From positions 62,001 to 126,000 of the forward strand of contig NZ_JNIK01000017.1 in the NCBI RefSeq assembly GCF_000701365.1: a DNA stretch of 64,000 nt, read 5' to 3'. This document shows positions 8,810-17,204 of the stretch, in pieces; within the stretch, counting starts at the first letter, position 1, and every line of letters begins with the position of its first letter. The notes beneath the pieces are model-generated. The model saw only the letters and a program-made list of their open reading frames with translations, was not told the origin of the DNA and made no database searches. This stretch comes from Blastococcus sp. URHD0036 (GTDB taxonomy: Bacteria; Actinomycetota; Actinomycetes; Mycobacteriales; Geodermatophilaceae). The position numbers and the translations under genes were made by a program.

Positions 8810-10462
8810 CTATCTGTGCCCCGGGACCGTGCGCAGGGCGTGACCGGCGGCTTCCGCCCGGTTCCGCAGACCCAGCTTGGCGAGCACGGCGGCGACGTGG
8901 TGCTCGACGGTGCGCCGGCTGATGAACAGTCGCGCGGCGATCTCGGGGTTGGTCAGGCCGTGGCCGAGCATCTCCAACACCTCCTCCTCGCGCCTGGTCA
9001 GCCGGCCGTCGGCCCGTGCCGGCGTGGCGGGCCGGACCCCGAGCGAGCGCAGCAGGGCCGCGGCGGCCGCCGCGTCCCGCGACGCCTCCAGCAGGGAGAA
9101 GGCCGCCAGCGCCGCCCGGGCCTCGGCCAGCGCCACCGCCGGCCGGTCGGTCCGCAGGCTGCCGGCGAGCACCAGCCGGCACCGGGCCAGCTCCATCGGC
9201 ATCTGCGCGCGGGAGAAGCCGGCCAGCGCCGCCCGCAGGCATGCCTGCGGGTCCCCGGTCCCCGCCGCGAGGCAGACCTGTGCCCTCGCCAGCGCCGCCG
9301 CGGCGCACAGGTGCGGGCTGCTGCCCGGTGGTGCGCACGCCGCCGCCCGCTCGGCCGCGGCAGCGGCCTCGGTCGGCCGGCCGGCGGCGAGGTGGACCTC
9401 GGCGAGCAGCGCCCACAGCAGGGTCGCCGAGGTGTGGGTGGGGTCGTCGGCCAGCGCTCGCTCGAGCACATCCGCCGCCAGCTCGGTCTCCCCCCGCGCC
9501 AGGTGCACCTCGGCGAGGGGACGCGCGGCGGCGGCGTCGACGCCCGGGTCGACCTCGGCGAGCAGTTCGGCGGCGTCGTCGATCCTGCCTTGCCGGACCC
9601 GCAGCTCGGCCAGCCGGACGAGGGCGCCGGTCCGCAGCCACGACCGTCGGCCGAGGCCCCAGAGGCGCACCGCCGCCGTCAGCGCGGCGTCGGCCTCCGG
9701 CCACCGGCCCGCCGCCGTGAGCACGCCGCCGTAGTGGGTCCGGCAGAAGGCGGAGACGGCGGGCAGCCGGCGCTGCTGGGCGATCTGCTCGCCGAGGCGT
9801 ATCCACTCGTCGGCCCGGGCGACGTCGCCGGCGTACTCGCAGGCCGAGAAGAGCTGGCAGAAGACCTCCTCGACGACGAAGAAGTCGTCGACGTCGCGGC
9901 CGAGGACCGCGGCGAGCGCCTCGTCGAGCAGCGCCATGCCCGCACTCGTCCGGTCCGCGTGGACCTGCGAGGCGCCGAGGTAGGCGAGGGTCACCACCTC
10001 CAGGTCAGTGTCCTTCGTACGCCGGGCGATCGCGAGCGCCTCCCGGTAGCGGTCCTCTTTCCGGGTGCGGTCGCTCTCGAACATGCCCACGTCGAGGGCG
10101 ACCCATCCGGCCTCGCGCGACCCCGGGGTGCCGGCCAGCAGGGTCTGCGCTCGGGCCAGCCAGCCGGCCGCGACCGACCGGTCCCCGAGCACCATGAAGT
10201 GCAGGCAGGACAGCGTCCGGGCCACCCGCACGGCGCCGACCGGGTCAGGGTCGCGCCGGTGCGCCGCGTACGCCCGCTCCCAGACCTCGACGGCGCGGGG
10301 GAAGTCGAGCTCGAGGTACGCGGCCCGCGCCAGGCCTTCGACGACGTCGCCGGAAGCGTCCTCGCCGTCGAACGGCTCCAGCGCCCGCCGCGCCCGCGCG
10401 GCGTCGCCGAGCCGCAGGGCGACCCGGCCCTCGGCGAGTGCGGCGGCTCCCGCGGTGGTCAC
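8810..10462 (-). CDS. LuxR-type regulator with TPR-like N-terminus
   Basis: A protein of about 550 residues with many alanine-rich helical repeats and a C-terminal LuxR helix-turn-helix (RLTRREEEVLEMLGHGLTN, then ISRRTVEHHVAAVLAKL). Unlike the LAL protein at 4760 it lacks an N-terminal Walker A motif, so ATP control is unlikely. GTG 10462 is the first start after which the frame looks protein-like (VTTAGAAALAEGRVALRLGD); upstream codons are arginine-rich shadow. The ribosome site is weak, so the start is uncertain. It lies upstream of the FAD oxidoreductase on the same strand, 71 nt away. Confidence 0.82.
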   Translation of the reverse strand: MTTAGAAALAEGRVALRLGDAARARRALEPFDGEDASGDVVEGLARAAYLELDFPRAVEVWERAYAAHRRDPDPVGAVRVARTLSCLHFMVLGDRSVAAGWLARAQTLLAGTPGSREAGWVALDVGMFESDRTRKEDRYREALAIARRTKDTDLEVVTLAYLGASQVHADRTSAGMALLDEALAAVLGRDVDDFFVVEEVFCQLFSACEYAGDVARADEWIRLGEQIAQQRRLPAVSAFCRTHYGGVLTAAGRWPEADAALTAAVRLWGLGRRSWLRTGALVRLAELRVRQGRIDDAAELLAEVDPGVDAAAARPLAEVHLARGETELAADVLERALADDPTHTSATLLWALLAEVHLAAGRPTEAAAAAERAAACAPPGSSPHLCAAAALARAQVCLAAGTGDPQACLRAALAGFSRAQMPMELARCRLVLAGSLRTDRPAVALAEARAALAAFSLLEASRDAAAAAALLRSLGVRPATPARADGRLTRREEEVLEMLGHGLTNPEIAARLFISRRTVEHHVAAVLAKLGLRNRAEAAGHALRTVPGHR

Positions 10463-10608
10463 CTCTGGGAGGGTCCTCGTCCGGTGCCGGGCTGCCCAGG
10501 GGCCGTCGTCCCTCCGCCGCTCCCGATGCCCGCGGCCCCGCGCGCGCCGACGCCTCCCGGGCGGCCTCGTCGTGTGCTGTGCTCGTGCCCTCCGGAGAGG
10601 AGCAGCCC

Positions 10609-10983
10609 ATGCCCGTCCAGTTGAACCACACGATCGTCGGCGCCCGCGACAGGTGGGCCTCGGCGACCACCCTCGCCGAGCTGCTGGGGCGCCCGGCGCC
10701 CACCGCATTCGGGCCGTTCGCGGTCGTGGACCTCGACAACGGCGTCTCGCTCGACTTCCAGGACACCGAGAGCGTCCAGCCCCGCCACTACGCGTTCCTG
10801 GTGAGCGAGGAGGAGTTCGACCAGATCCTCGGCCGGATCCAGGAGCGCGGTCTGCAGTACTGGGCGGACCCCTTCCAGCACCGGCCGGGCGAGATCAACA
10901 CGAACGACGGCGGCCGCGGCGTCTACTGGTGCGACCCCGACGGGCACTTCCTCGAGATCATCACCCGCCCGTACGGCGGCTGA
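10609..10983 (+). CDS. VOC family (glyoxalase/dioxygenase fold) protein
   Basis: A 124-residue single VOC protein with beta-alpha-beta-beta-beta modules. The opening LNHTIVGARD gives a metal-binding histidine and the end GVYWCDPDGHFLEIITRP gives the C-terminal glutamate. The usual members are metal-dependent isomerases, dioxygenases or resistance proteins. The start is clear: ATG 10609 preceded by GGAGAGGAG. It is a single gene, divergent from the LuxR regulator across 146 nt and convergent with the HNH gene. No specific reaction can be assigned. Confidence 0.85.
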   Translation: MPVQLNHTIVGARDRWASATTLAELLGRPAPTAFGPFAVVDLDNGVSLDFQDTESVQPRHYAFLVSEEEFDQILGRIQERGLQYWADPFQHRPGEINTNDGGRGVYWCDPDGHFLEIITRPYGG

Positions 10984-11013
10984 CTCCGCCGCGGGCGCGC
11001 GGACGCGACGCGG

Positions 11014-12594
11014 TCAGAAGGGCGGCGGGTCCTGCGCCCAGGGGCTGGGACTACCGGGCGGTCTCGGGCGCCATCGCCGGATCAGATCCAGGGTGCCCAG
11101 CCGCGGCCCGGGCCTCTCCGCCCCCTCGTCGGCGCCGGGCGGTTCGGGTGGCGCCTCGGGTTGGTCGGGTTCTGGTGGTGGTCGCATCCCGGGTGGTCGG
11201 GTGGTGCGGGTGACCCCGGACGGTGTGGTCACGGTGAGCACTCCGTCGTCGCTCATCTCGAAGCGCCAGCCGGGGGCGAAGGTCTTCAGCCGGTGGTGGC
11301 TGCGGCACAGGCAACAGAGGTTGCTGCAGTCGGTCGCCCCACCGCAGCCGTGCGGGATGACGTGGTCGGCGTCGGCCCACCCGACGCGCTGGCCGCAGTT
11401 GGGGAACCGGCAGGTGCGGTCACGCGTGTGCACGAACCGCTGCTGCGGCCGGCTCGGGCCGTAGGACTCGACCGCCGCCGGCCGGTCCAGCACCGCACAC
11501 CCACAGTCCTCCTCGGGATGCGAGGGGCAGCCGCGCCGCGCCAGCTGCCGCAGCTGATCGAGCGTGCAGGTACCCAGCAGGACGCCGTCGTCGTCGGTGA
11601 GACCCAGCGTCACCGACCCGCCCCCCGGTGGCTGGACACCGAGGGCGTCCAGGCGGCGCAGCAGTTCGCGGAGGTGGCCGGCGGTGATCGCCAGCCCGCT
11701 CACCTCACCGGCCTCGGACGACGTGCCGGCGAGAGAGTTCAAGGACGCCATGACCTGCAGCTGCGCCGTCACCGGCGGCCGGGAGACGTCCCACGGCCGC
11801 AGCACCAGATCGGCGAACACCCGGGTCCGCAGCAGACCGATCGGCCGCACGTCACCATCGGACTTCTGCATCCCGGCATACCGGGTCAACGCGTCATGCA
11901 CCGCCGCCGCCTCGTCCGCGGGCAACTCGACCGCGACCATCGCCATCCCCTGCCGCGTCGAGGGATAGATCCGCACATCCGCGGCCTTCTGCGTCTCCGC
12001 CCGCCGCTCATCGACCCCATCGGGATCGACCCCGGCCAGCAACGCCTCCGCCCGCTTCCGCAGCTTCCCCACCGACAACTCCACCGCCTGCGGCAACAGC
12101 TGCGCCTCCACCCGCCGCGCCACCTCCGGCGCCGCCTGCTCCAACACCTCGGCCAGGACCTTCGCCCGCGGCTCATCCAGCACCCCCGCGGCCAGCGCCG
12201 CGAACGTGCCCGGCAGCCCCTCGCGCCACGTGTGCGCCCGCACCGCCAGCTTCGCCGCCGTACCGCGACCGCAGTTCAGCACCATCGACAGCTCGGCAGG
12301 GAAGAACTCCGACACCCCCGGCAACCGCGTCTCCGCACCCCACGACGACCGCGCGCCCCGCGTGCCCGGTGGTGGATCGTCGTGCTCCGGGGACGCGTCG
12401 GCGAGGCTCAGGACCAGCTCCGCCTCGTACGCCGCGAGCATCGCCCGCTGGGACACGACCCGCTGCAACTCCGCCGCCGTCTGCACCCGGTCGAGAAGCT
12501 CCACCGGCAACCGCGGCAAGCTCACCGGCTTGCTGATCGACCAGTCGATCAGCGCTCCCTCAGCGAGGGAGGCGGTACCGGTCATCCGCGACAT
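11014..12594 (-). CDS. DUF222/13E12-family HNH endonuclease-like protein
   Basis: A 526-residue protein with the helical DUF222 domain (residues about 25-330) and a C-terminal HNH nuclease module: CRFPNCGQRVGWADADHVIPH, a glycine-rich turn, SNLCCLCRSHHRLKT. Cysteine pairs and DH/HH residues match the zinc-supported HNH fold. A proline-rich tail follows. The family is abundant in actinobacteria (REP13E12 in mycobacteria). A perfect LexA box overlaps its promoter. A -10-like TATGTT ends 6 nt before ATG 12594, so a leaderless SOS-induced transcript is plausible; ATG 12585 is an alternative start. No inverted repeats or target duplications were seen around it. Confidence 0.92.
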   Translation of the reverse strand: MSRMTGTASLAEGALIDWSISKPVSLPRLPVELLDRVQTAAELQRVVSQRAMLAAYEAELVLSLADASPEHDDPPPGTRGARSSWGAETRLPGVSEFFPAELSMVLNCGRGTAAKLAVRAHTWREGLPGTFAALAAGVLDEPRAKVLAEVLEQAAPEVARRVEAQLLPQAVELSVGKLRKRAEALLAGVDPDGVDERRAETQKAADVRIYPSTRQGMAMVAVELPADEAAAVHDALTRYAGMQKSDGDVRPIGLLRTRVFADLVLRPWDVSRPPVTAQLQVMASLNSLAGTSSEAGEVSGLAITAGHLRELLRRLDALGVQPPGGGSVTLGLTDDDGVLLGTCTLDQLRQLARRGCPSHPEEDCGCAVLDRPAAVESYGPSRPQQRFVHTRDRTCRFPNCGQRVGWADADHVIPHGCGGATDCSNLCCLCRSHHRLKTFAPGWRFEMSDDGVLTVTTPSGVTRTTRPPGMRPPPEPDQPEAPPEPPGADEGAERPGPRLGTLDLIRRWRPRPPGSPSPWAQDPPPF

Positions 12595-12598
12595 GGAC

Positions 12599-12612
12599 CG
12601 AACATACGTTCG
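12599..12612. promoter_or_regulatory. LexA (SOS) box upstream of the HNH gene
   Basis: CGAACATACGTTCG is a perfect CGAAC-N4-GTTCG dyad, the Gram-positive/mycobacterial LexA consensus. It covers the -10-like TATGTT (minus strand) and ends 5 nt before the start codon, an ideal repression position. LexA control of 13E12-family genes is known in Mycobacterium tuberculosis. Confidence 0.85.
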
Positions 12613-12695
12613 AGGTCTGACAGTTCTGCGGCCCGACGGGGAAGAACGTCAGGCGTTCGCGCCGCCGTCCACAACGGCCCGCCCCTCGAGACCGG

Positions 12696-13478
12696 TCACG
12701 GCGCGGCCCGGCGGGCGAACAGCCGCGCCGTCTGCTCGGCGGTCCCGACCAGCCGGCCGTCGGACCACATCGACACCCGGCCCACCCCCAGCCGCTCGTC
12801 CACCGCCACCAGCGACACCTCGAGCAGCACCCACTCCCCCAGCGGCACACCCGCCGACCGAAGCGTCGCCGCGACGGTCGCCACCCCGGCGACCTCCGGG
12901 AGCGCGCGCCGCAGCAGGTACGGCACGTGATCGCTCACCACCGCGAGCCGCACCTCGTCGGCGACCGGGCAGCGCAGGCTCGCCCACAGCAGCGCGCGGC
13001 CGCCGGCGCGCACGTCCAGCTGCTCGGCCGCCAGCCGGACGTCGAGCAGCACCGACGTCCCGGTGCCGGGCCCGGTCAGCCACGTCCGGGGCGGGCACTC
13101 CGCCGGCGGCGGGACCGACGGCGCGACGAGGCCCTCAGGAGTGGCAGCGACCGGCCCGGTGACCGCCGTGGCCACCAGCGCCGGGGAGCCGCCGGTCAGC
13201 GCCTCGATCCGCACCGACGCGAGCGATCCCGCCGGGCCCAGCACCTCGGCCCGCACGGTGAGGTCGCTCCCGGCCGGGGCGGGCCGCAGGTAGGTGAGCG
13301 AGAGGTCGCGCAGCCGGCGGCCGGTGACCTGCTGCGCCACCTCGGTGACCAGCCCGAGGCACCAGCCGCCGAACAGCGCGCCGCGCGAGTTCGACACCTC
13401 GGGGCCGATCCGGACCGTGACCGCGCCGTCCACGACGGCCGGCAGCGGGGACAACGGCCACGCTGCGGGCTCAGCCAC
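12696..13478 (-). CDS. acyl-CoA thioesterase, double hot-dog (TesB-like)
   Basis: A 260-residue protein made of two hot-dog halves. The first holds VSNSRGALFGGWCLGLVTEVAQQVTGR, then LSLTYLRPAPAGSDLTVRAEV, typical of thioesterase superfamily beta-strands; the second ends GVGRVSMWSDGRLVGTAEQTA. Expected role: hydrolysis of acyl-CoA to free CoA, relieving or finishing the neighbouring CoA pathway. GTG 13478 overlaps the ligase stop by 8 nt (GTGGCTGA). Third gene of the run enoyl-CoA hydratase, ligase, thioesterase. Assignment to the fold is good; substrate chain type is unknown. Confidence 0.82.
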   Translation of the reverse strand: MAEPAAWPLSPLPAVVDGAVTVRIGPEVSNSRGALFGGWCLGLVTEVAQQVTGRRLRDLSLTYLRPAPAGSDLTVRAEVLGPAGSLASVRIEALTGGSPALVATAVTGPVAATPEGLVAPSVPPPAECPPRTWLTGPGTGTSVLLDVRLAAEQLDVRAGGRALLWASLRCPVADEVRLAVVSDHVPYLLRRALPEVAGVATVAATLRSAGVPLGEWVLLEVSLVAVDERLGVGRVSMWSDGRLVGTAEQTARLFARRAAP

Positions 13479-15102
13479 CGAAGGCGGAGCGCAGCTCGCG
13501 CTTGAGCACCTTGCCGCTGGCGTTGCGCGGCAGGTCGTCGGCGAACTCGACCGACCTCGGCACCTTGAAGTTAGCCAGCCGCTCCTTGGCCCAGGCGATC
13601 AGCTCCTCGGCGGTGCCCTCGGCGCCGCGGCGGCGCACCACGTAGGCCTTCGGAACCTCTCCCAGCCGCTCGTCGGGGACGCCGACCACGGCCACCTCCG
13701 ACACCAGCGGGTGGCGGGCCAGCACCTGCTCCACCTCGGCCGGGGAGACGTTGAACCCGCCGACGATGAACATGTCCTTGAGCCGGTCGGTGATCTTGAG
13801 GTTGCCGGCGGCGTCGAGGTGGCCGATGTCGCCGGAGTGCAACCAGCCGTCGGGGTCGATGGCGGCGGCCGTCGCGGCCGGGTCCTCCCAGTAGCCGGGG
13901 GTCACGTTGGCGCCGCGGATGAGAACCTCGCCGGACTCCCCCGGCGGCAGGTCCTGGCCGCCGGCGTCGACCACGCGCAGCTCGACACCGGGCACGGCGC
14001 GGCCGTTGGTGTTGGCGATGACGTCGTCGCCGTCGCCGTCCCGGCACATGGTCGCCGTCCCGATGCACTCGGTCATGCCGTACGCGGTGACGAGCCGCTC
14101 GAAGGGCAGGTCCACCCGCGACCGCTCGATGAGCGCGACCGGCACTACGGCCGCGCCGGTGGCCGCCCGCCGCAGCGACGACAGATCCGTCGACTCACGC
14201 TTCGGACTCTCCAGCAGCGCGTAGTAGATCGTCGGCGAGCCGTTCATGATCGACACCCGCTCGGTCTCGATCAGCCGCAGCGCCTCGTCGGCGTCGAACA
14301 CCGCCATGGGGACGACGGTGAGCCCGTGCTGCAGGCTGACGATCATCCCGGCCTTGTTGCCACCGGTGTGGAAGAACGGCAGGACGACGAGGTACCGGTC
14401 GCCCTCCCGCAGGCCCCAGACCTGCGCGTACGTGGCGTAGAGGTCCAGCGCGGGGCCGTGCTGGATCAGCACGCCCTTGGGCCGGCCGGTCGTCCCCGAG
14501 GTGAAGATGATCTCGCTCGTGTCGTCGGGCTGCACCGCCTCCGCGGCGGCCCGGATGCGGTCCTCCGGAACCGTCGCGGCGCGCTCCCGCAGGTCCTCCC
14601 GGCCGAGCACCCGCCGGCCGGCGTCCCCGCGGTCGGCCGCCAGGTCGACGACGGTGAGGTCGGCGAGCACGTCGCCGGTCTCGTCCCCGTCGAGTGCCTC
14701 CAGCGCGGCGGTCGCGTAGTCGTAGCCCAGGAACCCCGACTGGACGACGACGAAGCGGGCGCGGACCCGGGCGAGGATCTCCCGCGCCTCCGACCCCCGG
14801 TAGCGGGTGTTCAGCGGCACGACGGTGGCGCCGGCCAGGTGCAGCCCGAGCGAGGCGACCATCCAGCGGTGCGTGTTGGGCGCCCACAGCCCGACCCGGT
14901 CGCCCCGCCGGACGCCCAGCGCGAGCGCGCCCCGGCCGAACTCCAGCGCCTGGTCGCGCAGCTGCGCGTAGGTCAGCCGGACGTCGCCGTCGGCCACCGC
15001 CACGGAGTCGGCGTACCGCTCCGCGCTGGCGAAGAGCATCGCCGGGATGGTCCGCTCCGTCGCCGTCAGCGCTTCCATGTCCGCCCTCTCAGCAGTGGTC
15101 AT
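13471..15102 (-). CDS. FadD3-family acyl-CoA ligase (AMP-forming)
   Basis: A 543-residue ANL enzyme that adenylates a carboxylic acid and then forms the CoA thioester. P-loop TSGTTGRPKG, A5 motif TAYGMTECIG, A7/A8 HSGDIGHLDAAGNLKITDRLKD and catalytic lysine PRNASGKVLKREL are all present. Phrases such as PNTHRWMVASLGLHLAGA and TDRLKDMFIVGGFNV closely follow mycobacterial FadD3, the ligase for the steroid-derived HIP propionate, so a bulky alicyclic acid substrate is plausible but not shown. ATG 15102 overlaps the hydratase stop (ATGA). Confidence 0.92.
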   Translation of the reverse strand: MTTAERADMEALTATERTIPAMLFASAERYADSVAVADGDVRLTYAQLRDQALEFGRGALALGVRRGDRVGLWAPNTHRWMVASLGLHLAGATVVPLNTRYRGSEAREILARVRARFVVVQSGFLGYDYATAALEALDGDETGDVLADLTVVDLAADRGDAGRRVLGREDLRERAATVPEDRIRAAAEAVQPDDTSEIIFTSGTTGRPKGVLIQHGPALDLYATYAQVWGLREGDRYLVVLPFFHTGGNKAGMIVSLQHGLTVVPMAVFDADEALRLIETERVSIMNGSPTIYYALLESPKRESTDLSSLRRAATGAAVVPVALIERSRVDLPFERLVTAYGMTECIGTATMCRDGDGDDVIANTNGRAVPGVELRVVDAGGQDLPPGESGEVLIRGANVTPGYWEDPAATAAAIDPDGWLHSGDIGHLDAAGNLKITDRLKDMFIVGGFNVSPAEVEQVLARHPLVSEVAVVGVPDERLGEVPKAYVVRRRGAEGTAEELIAWAKERLANFKVPRSVEFADDLPRNASGKVLKRELRSAFGG

Positions 15103-15899
15103 CGGCCGGTGAACTCCGGCGGGCGCTTGCCGACGAACGCGGCGAGGCCCTCCTTGAAGTCGGGGCTGCGCGAGGAGAGCTCCAGCGAGAAGCCCTCGGC
15201 CGCCAGCTGCGCGGCCAGCGTGGAGTCGGCGGCGGAGTTGATCAGGGCCTTGGTGAGCCCGAGCGCCACCGTCGGCCCGGCGGCGAGCTCGGCAGCCAGC
15301 GCCATGCCCCGGTCGACCGCCTCACCGGCCGGCACCGCCTCGTGCACGATCCCCCACTCGGCGGCGGTGCCGGCGTCCAGCCGGCGACCGAGCAGCAGCA
15401 GCTGGCGGGCCCGCAGCGGGCCGACGGCGCGCGTGGTGAGCCAGGTGGCGCCGGCGTCCGGCGTCATCCCCCGGCTGATGAACGGCTGCCAGAACGTGGC
15501 GGTCGCGTCGGCGACGACGAAGTCGCTGGCCAGCGCGAGCTGCATGCCGAGCCCCACCGCGTAGCCCGAGACCGCGCTGACCACGGGCACCTGCAGCGCA
15601 CACAGCTGCGGGATCAGCCGGTGCGCCTGCGAGGGCAGCCGGCGCTGGATGGCACCCACCCGCGGCCGCTCACCGCCTCCGGAGTTCCGGCCGACGATGT
15701 CGAAGCCGCTGCAGAAGTCGCCGCCCTCGCCGCTGAGCAGCACCGCGCCGACCGACTCGTCGTTCTGCGTCGCCTCCAGCAGCTCGACGAGCCCCCGCAT
15801 CGAGGTGTCGGTGAGCGCGTTGCGGCGCTTCGGGTTGCTCAGCTGCGCGTGCAGCACCCGGCCGTCGCGGGACACCACCAGGCCTTCGACGTCGGTCAC
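15099..15899 (-). CDS. enoyl-CoA hydratase/isomerase family protein
   Basis: Crotonase fold, about 266 residues. The CoA/oxyanion motif is GDFCSGFDIVG and the second oxyanion element is VSGYAVGLGMQLALASDFVVAD. NPKRRNALTD near the N-terminus is the usual crotonase opening. Likely adds water to, or isomerises, an enoyl-CoA made with the ligase downstream. GTG 15899 is the longest reasonable start. An operator-like dyad begins 2 nt upstream, so GTG codons near 15875-15878 are possible alternatives. First gene of the operon with the ligase and thioesterase. Confidence 0.88.
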   Translation of the reverse strand: MTDVEGLVVSRDGRVLHAQLSNPKRRNALTDTSMRGLVELLEATQNDESVGAVLLSGEGGDFCSGFDIVGRNSGGGERPRVGAIQRRLPSQAHRLIPQLCALQVPVVSAVSGYAVGLGMQLALASDFVVADATATFWQPFISRGMTPDAGATWLTTRAVGPLRARQLLLLGRRLDAGTAAEWGIVHEAVPAGEAVDRGMALAAELAAGPTVALGLTKALINSAADSTLAAQLAAEGFSLELSSRSPDFKEGLAAFVGKRPPEFTGR

Positions 15900-15900
15900 G

Positions 15901-15916
15901 CAACGTATTAAAGATG
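15901..15916. promoter_or_regulatory. operator-like 16-bp dyad, site 3 of the CATC-N8-GATG set
   Basis: Read on the minus strand it is CATCTTTAATACGTTG, within a 41-nt gap upstream of the hydratase operon. Its 12-base core ATCTTTAATACG is identical to the site at 30039. The AT content contrasts strongly with the surroundings. It also holds a TACGTT/TTTAAT -10-like element. Confidence 0.6.
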
Positions 15917-15940
15917 AACGGATTACAGGAAGCCAGCGGC

Positions 15941-16702
15941 TCAGGTCATGTACGCGCCGCCGTTGAGGTGCAGCACCTGGCCGGTGATCCACGAGGCGCG
16001 GTCGGAGGCCAGGAAGCCGACCGCCCAGCCGACGTCCTCGGGCGTCCCGAGGCGGCCGACCGGGATCGCGGCGGCGTGCTCGGGCGGTGCCGGCTCCCCG
16101 CGCAGGTGCGACATCGTGCCCAGGGCGACCGCGTTCACCGTGACCCCGTGCGGCGCCGACTCCAGCGCGACGTGCCGGGTGAACGACTCGAGCCCCGCCT
16201 TGGCCGCGCCGTAGACCGCGAGCCCGTTGCGGCTGGCCGCCCGCGACGCGTACGAGGAGATCGAGAGCACCCGGCCCCACCCCCGCTCCCGCATGCCGGG
16301 CAGCACCGCGTGCGCCGTCTGCATCGGCGCGTAGAGGTTGAGGTCCACCCAGGCGTCCCAGTCGCCGCGGGCGGACTCCACGAACTGCGCCCCGTCGACG
16401 CCGACCGGGATGCCCGCGGCGTTGACGAGGACGTCGACCGGGCCGAGCCGCTCCGCCACCCCGGCCACCATCGCCCGGACGGCGGCGTCGTCGGTGACGT
16501 CCGCCGGCGCCGCGACCGCCTCGCCACCGGAACTGCCGATCCCCTCCGCGACCGCCTCGGCGGAGGCACCGTCGAGGTCGTTGACCGCCACCCGCGCACC
16601 GAGGCCGGCCAGGACCTCCGCGATCCCCCGCCCGACGGTCCGCCCGCCGCCGGTCACCAGCGCCACCCGCCCGGACAGGTCCAGGTTGTTCGTCGTCGCC
16701 AC
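15941..16702 (-). CDS. SDR family NAD(P)-dependent oxidoreductase
   Basis: A 253-residue short-chain dehydrogenase. Cofactor loop TGGGRTVGRGIA, NAAGI motif, catalytic serine in ISSYASR and YGAAK dyad are present; the end GQVLHLNGGAYMT is typical. GTG 16702 has GGGAGG upstream, whereas the longer ATG at 16729 lies inside the AT-rich promoter motif. Probably oxidises a hydroxyacyl-CoA or alicyclic alcohol made by the downstream hydratase. Divergent from the NTF2-like gene at 16749. Confidence 0.9.
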   Translation of the reverse strand: MATTNNLDLSGRVALVTGGGRTVGRGIAEVLAGLGARVAVNDLDGASAEAVAEGIGSSGGEAVAAPADVTDDAAVRAMVAGVAERLGPVDVLVNAAGIPVGVDGAQFVESARGDWDAWVDLNLYAPMQTAHAVLPGMRERGWGRVLSISSYASRAASRNGLAVYGAAKAGLESFTRHVALESAPHGVTVNAVALGTMSHLRGEPAPPEHAAAIPVGRLGTPEDVGWAVGFLASDRASWITGQVLHLNGGAYMT

Positions 16703-16723
16703 TCCGTGCCTCCCTTGACCGTC

Positions 16724-16739
16724 AATCATTAGGAGGATA
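16724..16739. promoter_or_regulatory. operator-like 16-bp dyad, site 6 of the CATC-N8-GATG set
   Basis: AATCATTAGGAGGATA lies between the divergent SDR and NTF2-like genes. It matches the site at 30039 at 12 of 16 positions and shares CGTCAATCATT (16720-16730) with the region at 36888. Its right half includes the AGGAGG ribosome site of the gene at 16749, which may inflate the match. Confidence 0.45.
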
Positions 16740-16748
16740 GGCAGGGGT

Positions 16749-17204
16749 GTGCGCTCTTCCCGCGATGCCGAGCTCGACGCCCTGAGCCGGCGCTACGCCG
16801 CTGCCGCCGACGACGGGGACGCCGCGGCCTTCGCCGGGGTCTTCACCGCCGACGGCCGGCTGGCCGTGCACTACCCCGCCGACGGCGACCGGCCGTCGAC
16901 CGACCTGCGGGGCGCCGAGGCGCTGGCCGCGGTGCCCGGGCGGCTCGCCGAGCGGTTCGACCGCACGTTCCACCTGCTCGGCCAGGTGGGTACCGAGCCG
17001 GACGGCGAGGAGGCGACCGGCCTCGTCTACTGCCTCGCCCACCACCTCTCGCGGGCCGACGGCACCGACACCGTCATGTTCCTGCGCTACCGGGACCGCT
17101 ACCGCCGGGACGACGACGGGACCTGGCGGATCGCCGAGCGGATCGGCCGGGTCGAGTGGACCGAGACCCGCCCGGTCGACGCGCTCCCGGGCGGTGCCGC
17201 GTGA
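16749..17204 (+). CDS. NTF2-like (SnoaL-type) protein
   Basis: A 151-residue alpha+beta-barrel protein. The first helix SSRDAELDALSRRYAAAADDGD and the strand pattern FAGVFTADGRLAVHYP, then FLRYRDRYRRDDDGTWRIAER, are typical of SnoaL_4/ketosteroid-isomerase-like folds. Members include isomerases, dehydratases and ring-hydroxylating dioxygenase small subunits; no catalytic Asp pair could be assigned. GTG 16749 has AGGAGG 12 nt upstream. First gene of a plus-strand operon with an SDR (GTGA overlap) and an LLM oxidoreductase. Confidence 0.8.
   Translation: MRSSRDAELDALSRRYAAAADDGDAAAFAGVFTADGRLAVHYPADGDRPSTDLRGAEALAAVPGRLAERFDRTFHLLGQVGTEPDGEEATGLVYCLAHHLSRADGTDTVMFLRYRDRYRRDDDGTWRIAERIGRVEWTETRPVDALPGGAA

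Noticed and set aside
11014-12594. The DUF222-HNH gene as an insertion sequence, or the HNH part of an intron or intein
   Set aside because: No terminal inverted repeats, target duplications or split host gene are visible. The protein is full length with its own SOS-type promoter.
15941-16729. SDR starting at ATG 16729
   Set aside because: The ATG is part of the AT-rich promoter motif and has no suitably placed ribosome site, whereas GTG 16702 has GGGAGG upstream.
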